This document shows, one piece after another, positions 1-9,508 of a stretch of 64,000 nucleotides of DNA. The notes under the pieces were generated by a model. It worked only from the letters and a program-made list of their open reading frames with translations. It was not told the origin of the DNA and did not search any database. Each line of letters opens with the position of its first letter. Within the stretch, counting starts at the first letter, position 1. The position numbers were made by a program, and so were the translations under genes. This DNA comes from Thraustochytrium sp. TN22 (taxonomy: Eukaryota > Sar > Bigyra > Thraustochytrida > Thraustochytriidae): positions 62,001-126,000 of the forward strand of contig JABLUY010000024.1 of NCBI GenBank assembly GCA_013306675.1, given 5' to 3'.

Positions 1-133
1 AGATGCCGCCGCCGCTCTCCTCCTTGGCCTTGTCGCCCGCCTTGCTGGCCAGCCCGCGCGCGCGCACGCGCGCCGGCGTCAGCCTCGTCCCGAAGCGCGC
101 TCCATGCTGCGCCACGCGCCTCAGCGCCAGCAT
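1..133 (-). CDS. 5' end of a probable mitochondrial protein (partial, runs off left edge)
   Basis: Reading the minus strand from an ATG at 131-133 gives 44 codons that stay open to the window edge. The peptide begins MLALRRVAQHGARFGTRL and continues with several more arginines and no acidic residue until after RARGLASKAGDK. An arginine-rich, acid-free amphipathic start followed by an RGLAS-type cleavage-like site is typical of a mitochondrial matrix presequence. After it comes a charged KAKEES stretch and a glycine run, which resembles the start of a small respiratory-chain or ATP-synthase subunit, but the mature protein is outside the window, so identity is unknown. The long plus-strand reading over the same bases is low-complexity and is taken as its antisense shadow. 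Confidence 0.5.
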   Translation of the reverse strand, partial: MLALRRVAQHGARFGTRLTPARVRARGLASKAGDKAKEESGGGI

Positions 134-615
134 CCTGCCGCGCCGCTGCCCGCTCCGCACTGCAGCGCCGAGCCTCCGTCGCCGCGCGCCCGCGCCGCGC
201 CGCGCCCCGCTGCGCGCCGCCGCACCCGCAGCCGCGCTGCACCGTGAAGATACTCTGCCTGCCCCGTTGACCAGGCCGCTAGGCCTAGCAGGCTGTCCGT
301 CCTAAGACTGGCGGACGCTCTAATAGAGGGGTCGCCTCACTTCTGATTCTAAAATCGACGGCGAACGGAATGCGCGAAGTGATGCTTGGAATCGACTGAG
401 CATGCATAGAAATGTATCCCCATTAGGTTTGATTGCTGTGATTCGCTTGCGAATGGTCAATTTGATTTGTGTCTAGTATTTGATAGCAGCTATATGGGGG
501 TAGAGGGGTGTGTACGGGGACACCTCGAGGACCCCTGCACGGGGGACCCGCGCACTGGACCCGCGCAGGCACGCGGCCGCGGGCGTCTTGAAGCGTCTTG
601 AAGACCTCTTGGACG
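134..615. other. Intergenic; holds left candidate terminal inverted repeat
   Basis: No gene is supported here. The stretch lies between the start of the partial mitochondrial gene and the stop codon of the transposase-like frame. From about 300 it is less GC-rich than its surroundings, with AT-rich patches at 340-480. It contains the left copy of the candidate inverted repeat at 285-311. Confidence 0.5.
285..311 (+). repeat. Left candidate terminal inverted repeat
   Basis: Pairs with 5343-5369 in inverted orientation, 22 of 27 identical. The outer 10 bases are identical in the two copies. Confidence 0.45.
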
Positions 616-3600
616 CTAGATAGAGGCCCTTGGTGAGTCCTGCGACTCCGGTGACGAGCACGGGGACTCGATGATGGCGCTCCGATGATGACAGGCCCTG
701 GGCTTGCGTAGGGCTCGCGGCCTTGACGTCTCGGCGGCATCCTGTGCAAGTGCGCTGGCCGAGTCAGAGCTGTCCGGGCCAAAGCTGTCCGAGTCTGCAC
801 GATTCGAATCTGGTGCCGGCAACGACCCCAGCTTGGCCTTGTTGTTGCTTCGCCAGTTCGACACGAACCGAAGGAGCTTCTCCTTGCTCGGCGCATCAGC
901 CGGCAGCTCCTTAGCCCCCGGGTCGGTTGCCGAGGCTGTGCCGAAGTGCTCGACCATCGCATCCCAGACCACGGCGGGCGTAGCCTCTCCGTCCGCCATC
1001 ATCATCTTGACGGCGAAGTCTTTGAAAACGCCCTTCACCTGCGAAGCGCCGCGTCTGGCATTCTGTGCAAGTTCGCTGGCCGAGTCAGAGCTGTCCGGGC
1101 CAAAGCTGTCCGAGTCTGCACGATTCGAATCTGGTGCCGGCAACGGCCCCAGCTTGGCCTTGTTGTTGCTTCGCCAGTTCGACACGAACCGAAGGAGCTT
1201 CTCCTTGCTCGGCGCATCAGCCGGCAGCTCCTTAGCCCCCGGGTCGGTTGCGGAGGCTGTGCCGAAGTGCCCGACCATCGCATCCCAGACCACGGCGGGC
1301 GTAGCCGCTCCGTCCGCCATCATCATCCTGACGGCGAAGTCTTTGAAAACGCCCTTCACCTGCGAAGCGCCGCAACCACGGGTTCCAGGCAGAGCGCCCA
1401 GGCGATTCTTGTTACTCTTCTTGGCCATCTGGAATCTCGTCCTGAAAACAGACAAGATGTCCGGGACGAGCGCAAGCGCCGTTCCCTGAAAGTGCTCCGT
1501 GGCCTTCGCGAGCGCCTCGCTGGGCATGCAGTCCATGTCTTGCCTGAGCAGGTCCTCGATGAAGTCGATGTATTCGCTTGGGAAGACGTCCTTTAGCTCC
1601 CGCGCCCGAGCGACGTAGTCAGGCGCCGGAAGACCCTTCTCACGCGCGGTGTTGCGCCAGCCGAGGAACCTGTTGATCTCTCCCTTGACGTCCTTCTCCG
1701 AGAGCATGTTCATGTCGTGCGGAAAGCTCGTGCGGAGGCGCTCCAGCATCGTCGGGGCGGAGACTTTAATCCCGGTCCCCTGTTCCGCAGCAAACATCTG
1801 TGCAAGAGCGACTCGGTAGTGGCCAGCAAGCGTCGAACCGGTGCGATAGCCCACCTTGGGCCGCCGCGCAAAGCCTGGAGCTTCGAAGGAAGCGCTCGCA
1901 TCGAAGTTAGCTGCGTCTTCATACTCGCGCATTTCGCCGTTGCCGTCACGGATCTCAATGCCAGCTTTGTTCAGTACCGCCTCCACGTTTCTAACGGCGA
2001 AGGCAACCAGGTCGCGGCGGCGAGGTGCCTCGTGCGTGGCTCCAGGGCCGACATGTCCGGGGCCAGTTGAACTACCGCTCTTGCTGCCGGTTTCATCGTC
2101 GGATTCGCTGCCTGAGCTGTCGTTCGAGTCGCCGTCGTCGTCGTCGTCTCCATCGCAGGAGTCTGCTTGTAGCTCCACACTCTCCACATGGCGAGCGAGG
2201 GACGTTGCCTGCAGACCGTTTACTGACTGCTGCGCGCTGTTCATGCGCTCCCTCCTGATGCGCTCCTCGTGCCTGAGGAGGGATGGTACGTCTGCACCAG
2301 TCGCAGCGGCGCCAAAACATGTAAGGCCGGCGCGGGCAAAAAGAGGCTCTGCGCTGGAAGAGCTTACTATCGGGCTGTTCTCGTCGTCATCCTCACTGTC
2401 GTCGTTGTTGCCGCCGTTGTTGCCAGGAGTGTCGTCGGCGTTGATGTCGCGCACGTCGCCGCGCGTGAGCTTGACGGTCTGTGTGCGCCCGTCCAGCTCG
2501 AAGACAACGGCCGTGCCGATTTTCGAGTACTCCCAGGTTTGCAGCTCGAAGACTCCGGCCCATGAGAAGGGATCTTCGGGGTTCAAAGAAGCTCTGCCCG
2601 CATGCTCGCCATCAGGCATTGCGCAGAACTCGATTTCGTTCTGTCGCGATACGCGCCCGACCGCAGCAAGGAGGTTTGCGTAGCGCTCCATTCTGCGGCC
2701 CAGCATCGCACGATCGATGTCGACGAGCTGCACGAAGGTGTTGTCGATCCCGCGCGCGGATGTGAGCGCTCGAAAGAGCTCTCTGGGCGCCGTGACGTTG
2801 TGGCCTTCCGCCACGTACTTGTTCACGTGACGCATGGCGTTCGCGAAATGCGCGTCGATGGAGCACTTGCCATCGCACGACTCGGTGTGGAGGTAGCGGC
2901 GGATGTTGACGCCGGTGGCCAGGGAGATGTACGGCATCGAAGCAATGAGCGTGCTCGCGTGGTAGCACTTTGCGTTGTCACTCTGCATCGTGACCGACTC
3001 CACCTGATCGAAAGCCGGGTAAACCTTGAGCTGAAGGAGGAAAAGCTCGAGGAGCGCGGCGACTGTGATGCCATTTTGCAGGTTGTCCGTCTCGAGAATC
3101 TGATCCAGATAGACCAGCTCTGGCTCTTCGTTGACGCGCTTCTTGACGGGATCGTAGACGAAGAACATCACCATGAAGCCGTGCCATGAGATGCCACGCT
3201 TGCCGAAGTGCTCGACCGATTTCTGGCGGTAGTAGATCGGCTGGAACTTCATCTTGAAGTCCATCACCACGATGACCTCGCGCGGCTTCTCCCACTTGTT
3301 CTCCTCCGCGTTTCTCCTCATCTCCCCCTCGATGTGGCTGATGCGAAGCCGCTGGTTGGCGACACGTGCACACTGGCCCCGCCAGAGGCGAGTCAGCTTC
3401 TCACAGCGCCTGACTGCGCTGAGAGCGTGCTCCGCGTCAAACTCGTCGCTGTAGCGAATGTCGGCGGCCTGCACGGACTTGCGCAGCAGGTCGAAGAAGT
3501 ATGGCACGAATTTGCAGCCGTTGCAGGCCATCGTCATCTTCTTCTGCGTGCCTGGATCCGGCCGAGCGAGAGCATACGACAAGCCGTGCGTGCAAACCTC

Positions 3601-5043
3601 GTCGTCATCACGGACGACGTGCAGGATGTACTGCGTCTTGAGAAAGTTGGACGCGAGCATTGCAAGGTAGGAGAGGGTCTTTCTCTCGTTCGGCGCGGTA
3701 TACTGCTGGATTATCTCCTCAATCCGCACGAAGTTGTCGTAGATGAGCTCACCCATCATGTAGTTGACCGCCGTGAGCGCGCGCTTCTCGCCGGTGGTGA
3801 TTGCCTTCAGCATTTCGTAGCACAAGGTCCGGCCGACAAGCCGGGGACGCGCCTCGTGGATAGTGGCGCCGCCGCTGGCGTGGACGGCTGGGGCATCTCC
3901 GACGGCGTGCAGTGTGTCGCCCACCCCTGGAGAACCGCTCAGCTCGAGGGGCTCAGCGTCGCCGCCCTGAAGACGCACGTCGTTGAGTTGCTCTTCTCGC
4001 GCGTGGCCGCCCCGAGAGGGGGGATGCGCGGCTCCTGACGCAGCGTACGCACCATCTGAGCCGCCAGGTGTACTCCGAGTCTGAGACTCGCGGAAGTAGT
4101 TGTGGTAGTCGTCGATCAGGCGCCTGCGAGTGCGCTTCCTCACCAGTGCCGGGATCTTCACCGTCTCAGTCGAGCTCAGCTGAATTGTTTTGGTGCCCCA
4201 GCTGAGCAGGCTCACGTTGCTGTCGTCCAGAAAGAAGGCCATGGCATCGAGCACCACATCTGGATTGAAGTTTTGGCGAGAGTACTTCGTCGTTTGCAAC
4301 CGGCCGGTGCTCACAAGAGCGTCCAGGTCGTCGAGGGCTTTTTGGTGAGACGAGTCATGCCACGGACGGACGTCCTCGCCGAGGATCTCTGACGCAGCCC
4401 GAGCGATCTCGAAGCGGTTCATGCCCGATGCCAGCGCGGCCCGCGTCGCGCGCCGCTCCAGCGACGCCTTGGGGGCCTTGAAGGCCACCACGATCAGGCT
4501 CTGCACATTCGCGACTGAGGCCTCGTCCGAGACAGGCTTGGCCGTGATTGACTTGAGCATCGCCAGGCTGGGGTCCTCGTTGAGCTGCGTGGTGGCCTCG
4601 TCGCACCCGCCGCAGACGATAGCAGCAGTCTGGTTGGCGATCGATCTGCACAAGCCGACGAGACGCGACCACTTCTTGGAGTCCATCCCAGACCTGCCGA
4701 GCTTCCGCAAAGCGGAGGCAGGAATGGTATGCAAGGAAGTCTCTGGCATGCCGAACTGGTGGAAGAGGCTGCGCACGGTCCGCAGCGTGGCGATGGTCTC
4801 CTCCTCGCGTGGGACGACGAGTTCTTGATGCTCCGCGACTTCTGCGAGGGTGCCCTTAGCCGGAGCTGCGCCTCGCAGGGTCGAGGCTCGTACCTTGACC
4901 CTTTTGCCCTTCTGGCTTGAGCCTCGTGGCCGGCCTCGCTTCCTCGGGCCGTCAGCCGGGAGGCAGCTCGAGCAGTGGACCCTGCACTCCTCCGGACAGC
5001 TCGGGCACGGCCCCTTCTTGCAGTCGCATGAGCCCCACCTCAT
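616..5043 (-). CDS. Transposase-like protein with DDE/RNase H-like core, AT-hook and Cys-rich N terminus
   Basis: This is a 1475-residue frame from ATG at 5043; the codon before it is TTG. Residues 6-27 hold eight cysteines in a CDC-CPSC-C-C-C pattern (possible zinc binding). Residues 33-42 are an AT-hook (RKRGRPRG). The core has VVMDFKMKF near residue 594 followed by a KRGISWHG motif, then QSDNAKCYHA near residue 688, then an ESCDGKCSIDAHF segment. This D...D...D/E order matches a large family of uncharacterised DDE-like proteins that I recall from aquatic animal genomes (MDxxMKF, KKGISWH, QDNAGCYHS, GKGxCD). Two acidic low-complexity stretches follow. The C-terminal third carries repeated charged helical modules ending in NWRxNNKxKLG, two of them a recent tandem duplication. 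It is probably the transposase of the flanked element. The superfamily name is not certain, and a domesticated host protein is the alternative. Confidence 0.65.
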   Translation of the reverse strand: MRWGSCDCKKGPCPSCPEECRVHCSSCLPADGPRKRGRPRGSSQKGKRVKVRASTLRGAAPAKGTLAEVAEHQELVVPREEETIATLRTVRSLFHQFGMPETSLHTIPASALRKLGRSGMDSKKWSRLVGLCRSIANQTAAIVCGGCDEATTQLNEDPSLAMLKSITAKPVSDEASVANVQSLIVVAFKAPKASLERRATRAALASGMNRFEIARAASEILGEDVRPWHDSSHQKALDDLDALVSTGRLQTTKYSRQNFNPDVVLDAMAFFLDDSNVSLLSWGTKTIQLSSTETVKIPALVRKRTRRRLIDDYHNYFRESQTRSTPGGSDGAYAASGAAHPPSRGGHAREEQLNDVRLQGGDAEPLELSGSPGVGDTLHAVGDAPAVHASGGATIHEARPRLVGRTLCYEMLKAITTGEKRALTAVNYMMGELIYDNFVRIEEIIQQYTAPNERKTLSYLAMLASNFLKTQYILHVVRDDDEVCTHGLSYALARPDPGTQKKMTMACNGCKFVPYFFDLLRKSVQAADIRYSDEFDAEHALSAVRRCEKLTRLWRGQCARVANQRLRISHIEGEMRRNAEENKWEKPREVIVVMDFKMKFQPIYYRQKSVEHFGKRGISWHGFMVMFFVYDPVKKRVNEEPELVYLDQILETDNLQNGITVAALLELFLLQLKVYPAFDQVESVTMQSDNAKCYHASTLIASMPYISLATGVNIRRYLHTESCDGKCSIDAHFANAMRHVNKYVAEGHNVTAPRELFRALTSARGIDNTFVQLVDIDRAMLGRRMERYANLLAAVGRVSRQNEIEFCAMPDGEHAGRASLNPEDPFSWAGVFELQTWEYSKIGTAVVFELDGRTQTVKLTRGDVRDINADDTPGNNGGNNDDSEDDDENSPIVSSSSAEPLFARAGLTCFGAAATGADVPSLLRHEERIRRERMNSAQQSVNGLQATSLARHVESVELQADSCDGDDDDDGDSNDSSGSESDDETGSKSGSSTGPGHVGPGATHEAPRRRDLVAFAVRNVEAVLNKAGIEIRDGNGEMREYEDAANFDASASFEAPGFARRPKVGYRTGSTLAGHYRVALAQMFAAEQGTGIKVSAPTMLERLRTSFPHDMNMLSEKDVKGEINRFLGWRNTAREKGLPAPDYVARARELKDVFPSEYIDFIEDLLRQDMDCMPSEALAKATEHFQGTALALVPDILSVFRTRFQMAKKSNKNRLGALPGTRGCGASQVKGVFKDFAVRMMMADGAATPAVVWDAMVGHFGTASATDPGAKELPADAPSKEKLLRFVSNWRSNNKAKLGPLPAPDSNRADSDSFGPDSSDSASELAQNARRGASQVKGVFKDFAVKMMMADGEATPAVVWDAMVEHFGTASATDPGAKELPADAPSKEKLLRFVSNWRSNNKAKLGSLPAPDSNRADSDSFGPDSSDSASALAQDAAETSRPRALRKPRACHHRSAIIESPCSSPESQDSPRASI
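738..1379 (-). repeat. 321-bp tandem duplication inside the transposase-like gene
   Basis: Bases at about 738-1058 and 1059-1379 are near-identical direct repeats with an offset of exactly 321 bp (107 codons), so the reading frame is kept. The unit encodes a module running from ASQVKGVFKDFAV to NNKAKLG and a DSNRADSDSFGPDSSDS linker. Only a few substitutions separate the copies, so the duplication is recent. Confidence 0.9.
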
Positions 5044-6105
5044 CAATGCGCTTTGAAGTCACTCCTGTGCGCTTCACGCTACGCGCCTACGCGCGCGCCA
5101 CACGCGCGCTCTGCCGCACGCCGCACGCCGCCCCGCACGCCGCCCGCCGCCCCGCCAGTCTGGTTGGCGGTCAGAAGCAGAAGGAACACGTTTGATAGGC
5201 CTTTTCAAAAACTGTTTAGGCCAGACCCACGGAGAGGCCGGATTTGGCGCGGTCTCGGCGCGGCGGTCAAGATGCCCCTGGTGCGTCCTCGCCGCGGTGG
5301 GCCGCCCCATTTTATTTTTTTTTCAACGGCGACCCCGAGGTTCCAGTTGAAGGGCGGATAGCCTGCTAGAGCTAGCAGGCGGGCAAGCAAGCTCGCGCAA
5401 CAGCAGGGCTAGCAGCGAGCTACTCGTAGATGGACATCGGCGGCACGACGTTCACCATCGCTTGCCGAAGAAAGAAGATCGTCAGGCGCGCACCCGGGGC
5501 CACAAAGAACACGTCAATCGTGCTGAGGAGGCATGAGGAGGCCTGAATGCGATGGAGCAACATGACATGCGCAAGACAGATCCACCATTCCACGCGTGTG
5601 GCACGCGCGGGCGAGCTGCTCAGGCTACGATGGTCTCTCACGCACAAGCGCCGCGGCTTCTCCATTTAAGCGGTCAATTTGACCGTGAAGAACTCAGAAA
5701 GTTGGGGTTGAGCGCGAGCACAACAAGTCCTCACGATCAGGCCCAGAATGCCTCGCGTCTCGAGCCTCTCAGCTCGGCGACGCGCGGCTCGCTCGCGCCG
5801 CAGGCAGCGCCGCTGCAAAGCCAGCGCTGACCAAGGCCGCAGCCTACACTGACTGTGAGCGGCGACCGCCCGGCGCCGGCGGTGGCGGGCCGTCGTTGCC
5901 GCAGCCCACGCGCGGCCGCCGCCGCTCCGGTCGCGCGGTGGCGCGGCGCGCCTTCGTCTGAGGTCAGCGGCGACCAGGACCTGTCTTGCGCGGACTGGCA
6001 CACACCGCATGGCTGGCGCGCGACTCGGACGCCGAAGAAGCGGGCGCGGTGGCCAGGCAGGCGCGGGCTGCGGCAGACCTGCGCGCGGCGCGTGCGCTGG
6101 GCAGC
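5044..6105. other. Intergenic region with right candidate inverted repeat
   Basis: No gene supported. It contains the right candidate inverted repeat at 5343-5369, immediately followed by a second CTAGCAGGC copy that makes a near-palindrome (5361-5380). A T-rich run lies at about 5312-5323. The motif TGACTGTGA lies at 5850-5858, upstream of the NOL12 gene. Confidence 0.4.
5343..5369 (-). repeat. Right candidate terminal inverted repeat
   Basis: Reverse complement of 285-311 with five mismatches in 27 bases. Confidence 0.45.
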
Positions 6106-6974
6106 ATGGGCAAGCGCGCGAGCAATGGCAACAAGAAGCGCAAGCTGTTCGCGGAGTTCGACCCGGACGCGCGGCGCGAGTTCGTGACGGGCCTGCACAA
6201 GCGCAAGCAGGAGCGCAAGCAGAAGGCCATCGAGGGGCTCAAGCGCCAGGTCGAGCGCGAGCGCAAGGAGGCGCGAGACGAGGTAAGTGGGGCGTGCGGG
6301 CGGCGCTCGCAGGCGATGTGGCGCGGCGACTGACGCGGGGAGGGTGGCCCTCTTGCGCTCGCGAACAGCGCCGGACCGCGCTCAAGGAGAGGCGCACGCA
6401 GAACTTGGAGGCGCGCAAGCGCCGCGAGGAGGCGCTCAAGGAGGAGGAGGGCGAGAGCAGCGCCGAGGAGAGCGATTCGGACGACGAGGACGGGGAGGAG
6501 GACGACGCGGATGGCTCCAAGGCCGCGCAGGACGTGGTCAGCAAGCTCACGGGCGGCGGCAAGGCCGTGGTGGCCAAGGAGCACGTGGATGATGCCTTCT
6601 CCAAGCAGATGTTCGGCAGCGGCGTGGTGACGGTGACCACGACGACGCTGGGCGAAGAGGACGAGGACGAGGACGAGGACGCGGATGAGATCCTGCCGGG
6701 CGACTCGAAGCGGCGCGCCGCGGCCAAGGTGGCCAAAGAGGAGGCTCAGCTGCTCGGCGACAAGAACGCGGACTACGCGCCTGGCAAGGCGGAGCGCATG
6801 CTTCAGCGCCTTCAACGCAAGAAGCAGCACCGCGCTCACCTCAAGAAGCTCGTCTCCGGGCCAGGCGCCAAGGCCAAGATCACCGCCATGATCAAGAACA
6901 AAAAGACCAAGAAGAAGGGCGCCAAGGGCAAGGGCGGCGGCGGCAAGGGCGGCGGCGGCAAGCGCAGGCGCTAG
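6106..6974 (+). CDS. NOL12: NOL12/RRP17-family nucleolar protein (two exons)
   Basis: Exon 1 is 6106-6282 and exon 2 is 6369-6974, joined across an 86-nt intron in phase 0, giving 260 residues. The protein starts MGKRASNGNKKRKLFAEFD, then DARREFVTGLHKRKQERKQKA, followed by an Arg/Glu-rich helix. This is the hallmark of the Nop25/NOL12 family, a nucleolar RNA-binding exonuclease-like factor in large-subunit rRNA maturation (yeast Rrp17). Exon 2 continues the helix (RRTALKERR), then an acidic serine-rich stretch and a Lys/Gly-rich tail that fits nucleolar retention. In-frame upstream ATGs exist (5986), but family homology begins at 6106. Splicing is needed to join the two halves, because exon 1's frame closes at 6333. 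Confidence 0.85.
6283..6368 (+). other. Spliceosomal intron in NOL12
   Basis: It begins GTAAGT right after the codon GAG and ends CAG just before CGC CGG ACC, restoring the NOL12-family helix in frame. It is 86 nt long with canonical GT-AG ends. It is the only intron I could support in the window. Confidence 0.85.
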
Positions 6975-7469
6975 TGCTTGCTGCAGAAGCTAGCTCTAGC
7001 ACCAGACTATCCTGTGTACAATTGCAGACACTGATGTTCCTTTGTCCTCTTGAGGCAGACACACTTGAAAAAAAGTTGGAAACAAGACTCTACTACGACG
7101 AGCGGGCGGGCCAATTTCGTATCCCTTCCCGCAAGCTAATACCGGAGCTTGACGGAGCCTGAGCTCTTCCCTGAGCTCTACGAGCTTCTTGACGGAGCCT
7201 GAGATCTCAACAGAGCTCTAGCTCGGTCTCGGGAAGCTCGGGGTAATATGACTGCCTCATTCCGAGGCATCCCTTGCTTGATGAACGCCAGGGCTTGCTC
7301 GAAGTTTGCCAAAGGCGCGACGGCGTGACTCATCAAACAAAGCCAAGCTTGCACAAACCTCACACGGGCTCGTTCAAACCTCACGAAGGTTCGCTCGAGG
7401 CTCAACACCTGACTCCAGACTCTACAGCTAGAGGTCGGGACTGACCTCGGCGGCCGGGCCATTGCGATC
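6975..7469. other. Convergent intergenic region
   Basis: Lies between the stop codons of NOL12 and the WD40-like gene, so it should hold both 3' untranslated regions. A 16-base direct repeat, CTTGACGGAGCCTGAG, occurs at 7148-7163 and 7188-7203. No gene is seen. Confidence 0.5.
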
Positions 7470-8756
7470 TTACGCAAGGGAGTAGCTACCGGCATAGAGA
7501 ATACCAGAGTTGGTGATGCCGACAAAGGCAGAGGGTGCGGCGGCAGCGTCAGTTCCAGCGGTGGCGGCGGTCCAGACGTCAACGCCGGCCCAGGGTGCCT
7601 CACTGCGGAAGGTGCGGTGGTTCTGATACAGCAACGAGCCGACGGGGACCGACTGCGGCGTTGGCGTCTTGGCCTGCCCGGCGCCGCCCTTGGCCTGCTG
7701 CTTGGCATTCATCTCTGACACGCGGCAGGCGACGAGCTCGTGGTCGCGGCCGGCCACGAAGCAGCGGCGGTCGGCGCCGACAAGGCGCAGCGCCACTGGC
7801 TCATGCTTGATGGGCGCGCGCCACGTGGCGCAGGGGCGCCAGGTGCGCAGGTCCAGCACACTGACGACGCGCGACTCGCTCGCCAGCGCGAGAGTCGTGC
7901 CGTCGTCGCTGGCGTCCACTGCGAGAAGCTGCAGGCGGTCCGTTGGGAGCGCGCCTTGCGCAGGCTTGATGGCCTTGGCCGTGCGCGTGTCCCAGAGCGA
8001 GACCGCGCCCCACTCGAGAGCGACGAGCGTGTGCGCGTCCACAAAGGTGGTGCCACCCAGCGCCTGCGCGTGCGAAATGCGCGCGCGCTGCGCTCCGGAA
8101 AAGACGTCGAGAAGCTGCGTCTCGAGTCCCAGGCTGTGCGAGACCGCGAGGAACTCCGGGTCCGCCTCGGCCTGCGCGAGGCGCGGGAAGGCGAGCCCGC
8201 TCCAGCTGTCTGCGTAGTCGCCAGCCGGCTGCCACTTGAGGCAGCCGCCGATCTCCACGCGCATCCGCTTTGCCGCGGGCTCAGGCTCCTCGGTCGCGCT
8301 CACCACCGAACTCGAGTGCACACGCCTCGACATGGGCACGGGCACCAGGTCCGTGACGTCGTCCACCTCTGCAGGCAGTCGCGCCAGTACGCCGCCGCCC
8401 AGGCCGTCGCTCGCCGCCACCACCAGCCCGCTGCGCGCAACGCTCTTCACATGGCTCTTGAGCGAGGCGCCCACTTGGATCGACACCGTGTCGTCCACCG
8501 TCGTCGGCACGGGTAGCTGGTCGCCCTGGCCCTCTCCCTCGCCCGCGTCGTCCTCGCCGCCCGCGCCGCCGTCCACGCGCGCCAGCGCCGCAACGAGCGC
8601 GTCGCGCACGCCCGCGGCCACCAACACGCGGCCCTCGCCGGCCGCCACCCCAGGCACGCAGCACAGCCGCGAGGCCGCCGGCCCGCCGGGGCCGAGCCCG
8701 TCCGCGCTGTTCGCAGGCAGCACCACCGACCGCGACGCGCGCGCGCCGCCCGCCAT
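7470..8756 (-). CDS. WD40-like beta-propeller protein
   Basis: 428 residues from ATG at 8756 (MAGGARASRSVVLPAN). The frame stays open further upstream, but that part is composition-driven. The body has degenerate WD-type blades: for example ...TTFVDAHTLVALEWGAVSLWDTRTAKAI, then LLAVDASDDGTTLALASESRVVSVLDLRTWRPCATW, then LVGADRRCFVAGRDHELVACRV, spaced about 40-45 residues. The C terminus closes with VGITNSGILYAGSYSLA. Low blade conservation and this length fit scaffold propellers such as small nucleoporins (Nup37/Nup43) or WDR73-like proteins, but no family-specific motif decides between them. It is convergent with NOL12 and divergent from SARAF. Confidence 0.6.
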   Translation of the reverse strand: MAGGARASRSVVLPANSADGLGPGGPAASRLCCVPGVAAGEGRVLVAAGVRDALVAALARVDGGAGGEDDAGEGEGQGDQLPVPTTVDDTVSIQVGASLKSHVKSVARSGLVVAASDGLGGGVLARLPAEVDDVTDLVPVPMSRRVHSSSVVSATEEPEPAAKRMRVEIGGCLKWQPAGDYADSWSGLAFPRLAQAEADPEFLAVSHSLGLETQLLDVFSGAQRARISHAQALGGTTFVDAHTLVALEWGAVSLWDTRTAKAIKPAQGALPTDRLQLLAVDASDDGTTLALASESRVVSVLDLRTWRPCATWRAPIKHEPVALRLVGADRRCFVAGRDHELVACRVSEMNAKQQAKGGAGQAKTPTPQSVPVGSLLYQNHRTFRSEAPWAGVDVWTAATAGTDAAAAPSAFVGITNSGILYAGSYSLA

Positions 8757-9508
8757 CGCGCCTCCGCCGCGCTTCGATGACTGGCAACACGCTACGCTTT
8801 CTGTTCTGCGCGCACAAGCGCTGCGCGGGCGGCCCGGGCTCAGCTGCCTGGTAAATAACAATAAATCAAATACGCTACGCTGCAGGCCGCAGCGCCCGTC
8901 CGCGGCGCTCTCCAGTAGCCCGAACCATTCCGCCGCGCTGCCCAAGAATGTAGCTTTGGGCCAGCCCGATGGTGAGTTATGTTTTGGCCAGCCAGCCAGC
9001 TCTGGTGGGAGCCTGGGTTCGTTGAATGTCGATTGTGTGGGTCCCGAAGCTTTTGTACTTTTCGTCGAGTCTCTCCGGCGCGATGACTGCAACCAAGTGC
9101 TACTACTCGAGGACTAACTTACTCGCTAGCAGGCTCTTTGGCAGCCGTGCGGGATTAGGCCTGGCTGATGGAGCCACCAAGAACGAACAATGGAGCCACC
9201 AAGAACGAACACCCCGCCAGCACCTTTCCTTGCTTGGTGGTGGCAGCACGTGCTGGCCATTGCAAAACGTGACATTGTCTGAGAGTATGGTCGCGGGCAA
9301 TTGATCATGGCATAACGTTACGATCACCGCGCTGTTTGCTCGGGTACACGGTAAGCCTGAAGGCGAGCATGAACAGCGCGCGCCGCGGGTTCCTTGTCCA
9401 GATTGGCACTTCCGAGTCTCGAGTCCGGAAGCTCCGCCTCGGAGTCGAAGCGTCCCGAGCTTCGATCAGCAGACCTGGAAAAGCGCTCAAAGCTCGCGAC
9501 GACACAAG
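8757..9508. promoter_or_regulatory. Divergent intergenic region between WD40-like gene and SARAF
   Basis: About 750 bp containing the upstream regions of both neighbours. It holds a tandem 21-base repeat (GGAGCCACCAAGAACGAACA) at about 9169-9210 and a CTAGCAGGCT copy near 9126. No promoter element could be assigned with confidence, and no gene is seen. Confidence 0.4.

Larger units (their letters stand above)
285..5369 (-). mobile_element. Candidate DNA transposon bounded by imperfect inverted repeats
   Basis: The 27 bases at 285-311 match the reverse complement of 5343-5369 at 22 of 27 positions. Both begin CTAGCAGGCTRTCCG, and both end ACTGG. Further in, both sides carry GGGGTCGCC and TAAAAT in the same order. 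Between them lies one long frame with a DDE-like core, on the minus strand. This is the expected layout of a cut-and-paste DNA transposon of about 5.1 kb. No clear target-site duplication is visible outside the repeats. Caution: both ends sit in near-palindromes rich in CTAG, and CTAGCAGG occurs elsewhere in the window, so part of the match could be a common local motif. The agreement inside the first 15 bases is what supports the call. Confidence 0.5.

Noticed and set aside
616-5043. Possibility that the large frame belongs to a Polinton, retroelement or viral insertion
   Set aside because: No polymerase, reverse transcriptase, integrase, capsid or protease motifs were seen in or near it; the core is of DDE-transposase type.
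5420-5665. 81-codon minus-strand frame beyond the transposon end
   Set aside because: No recognisable features and no supporting context.
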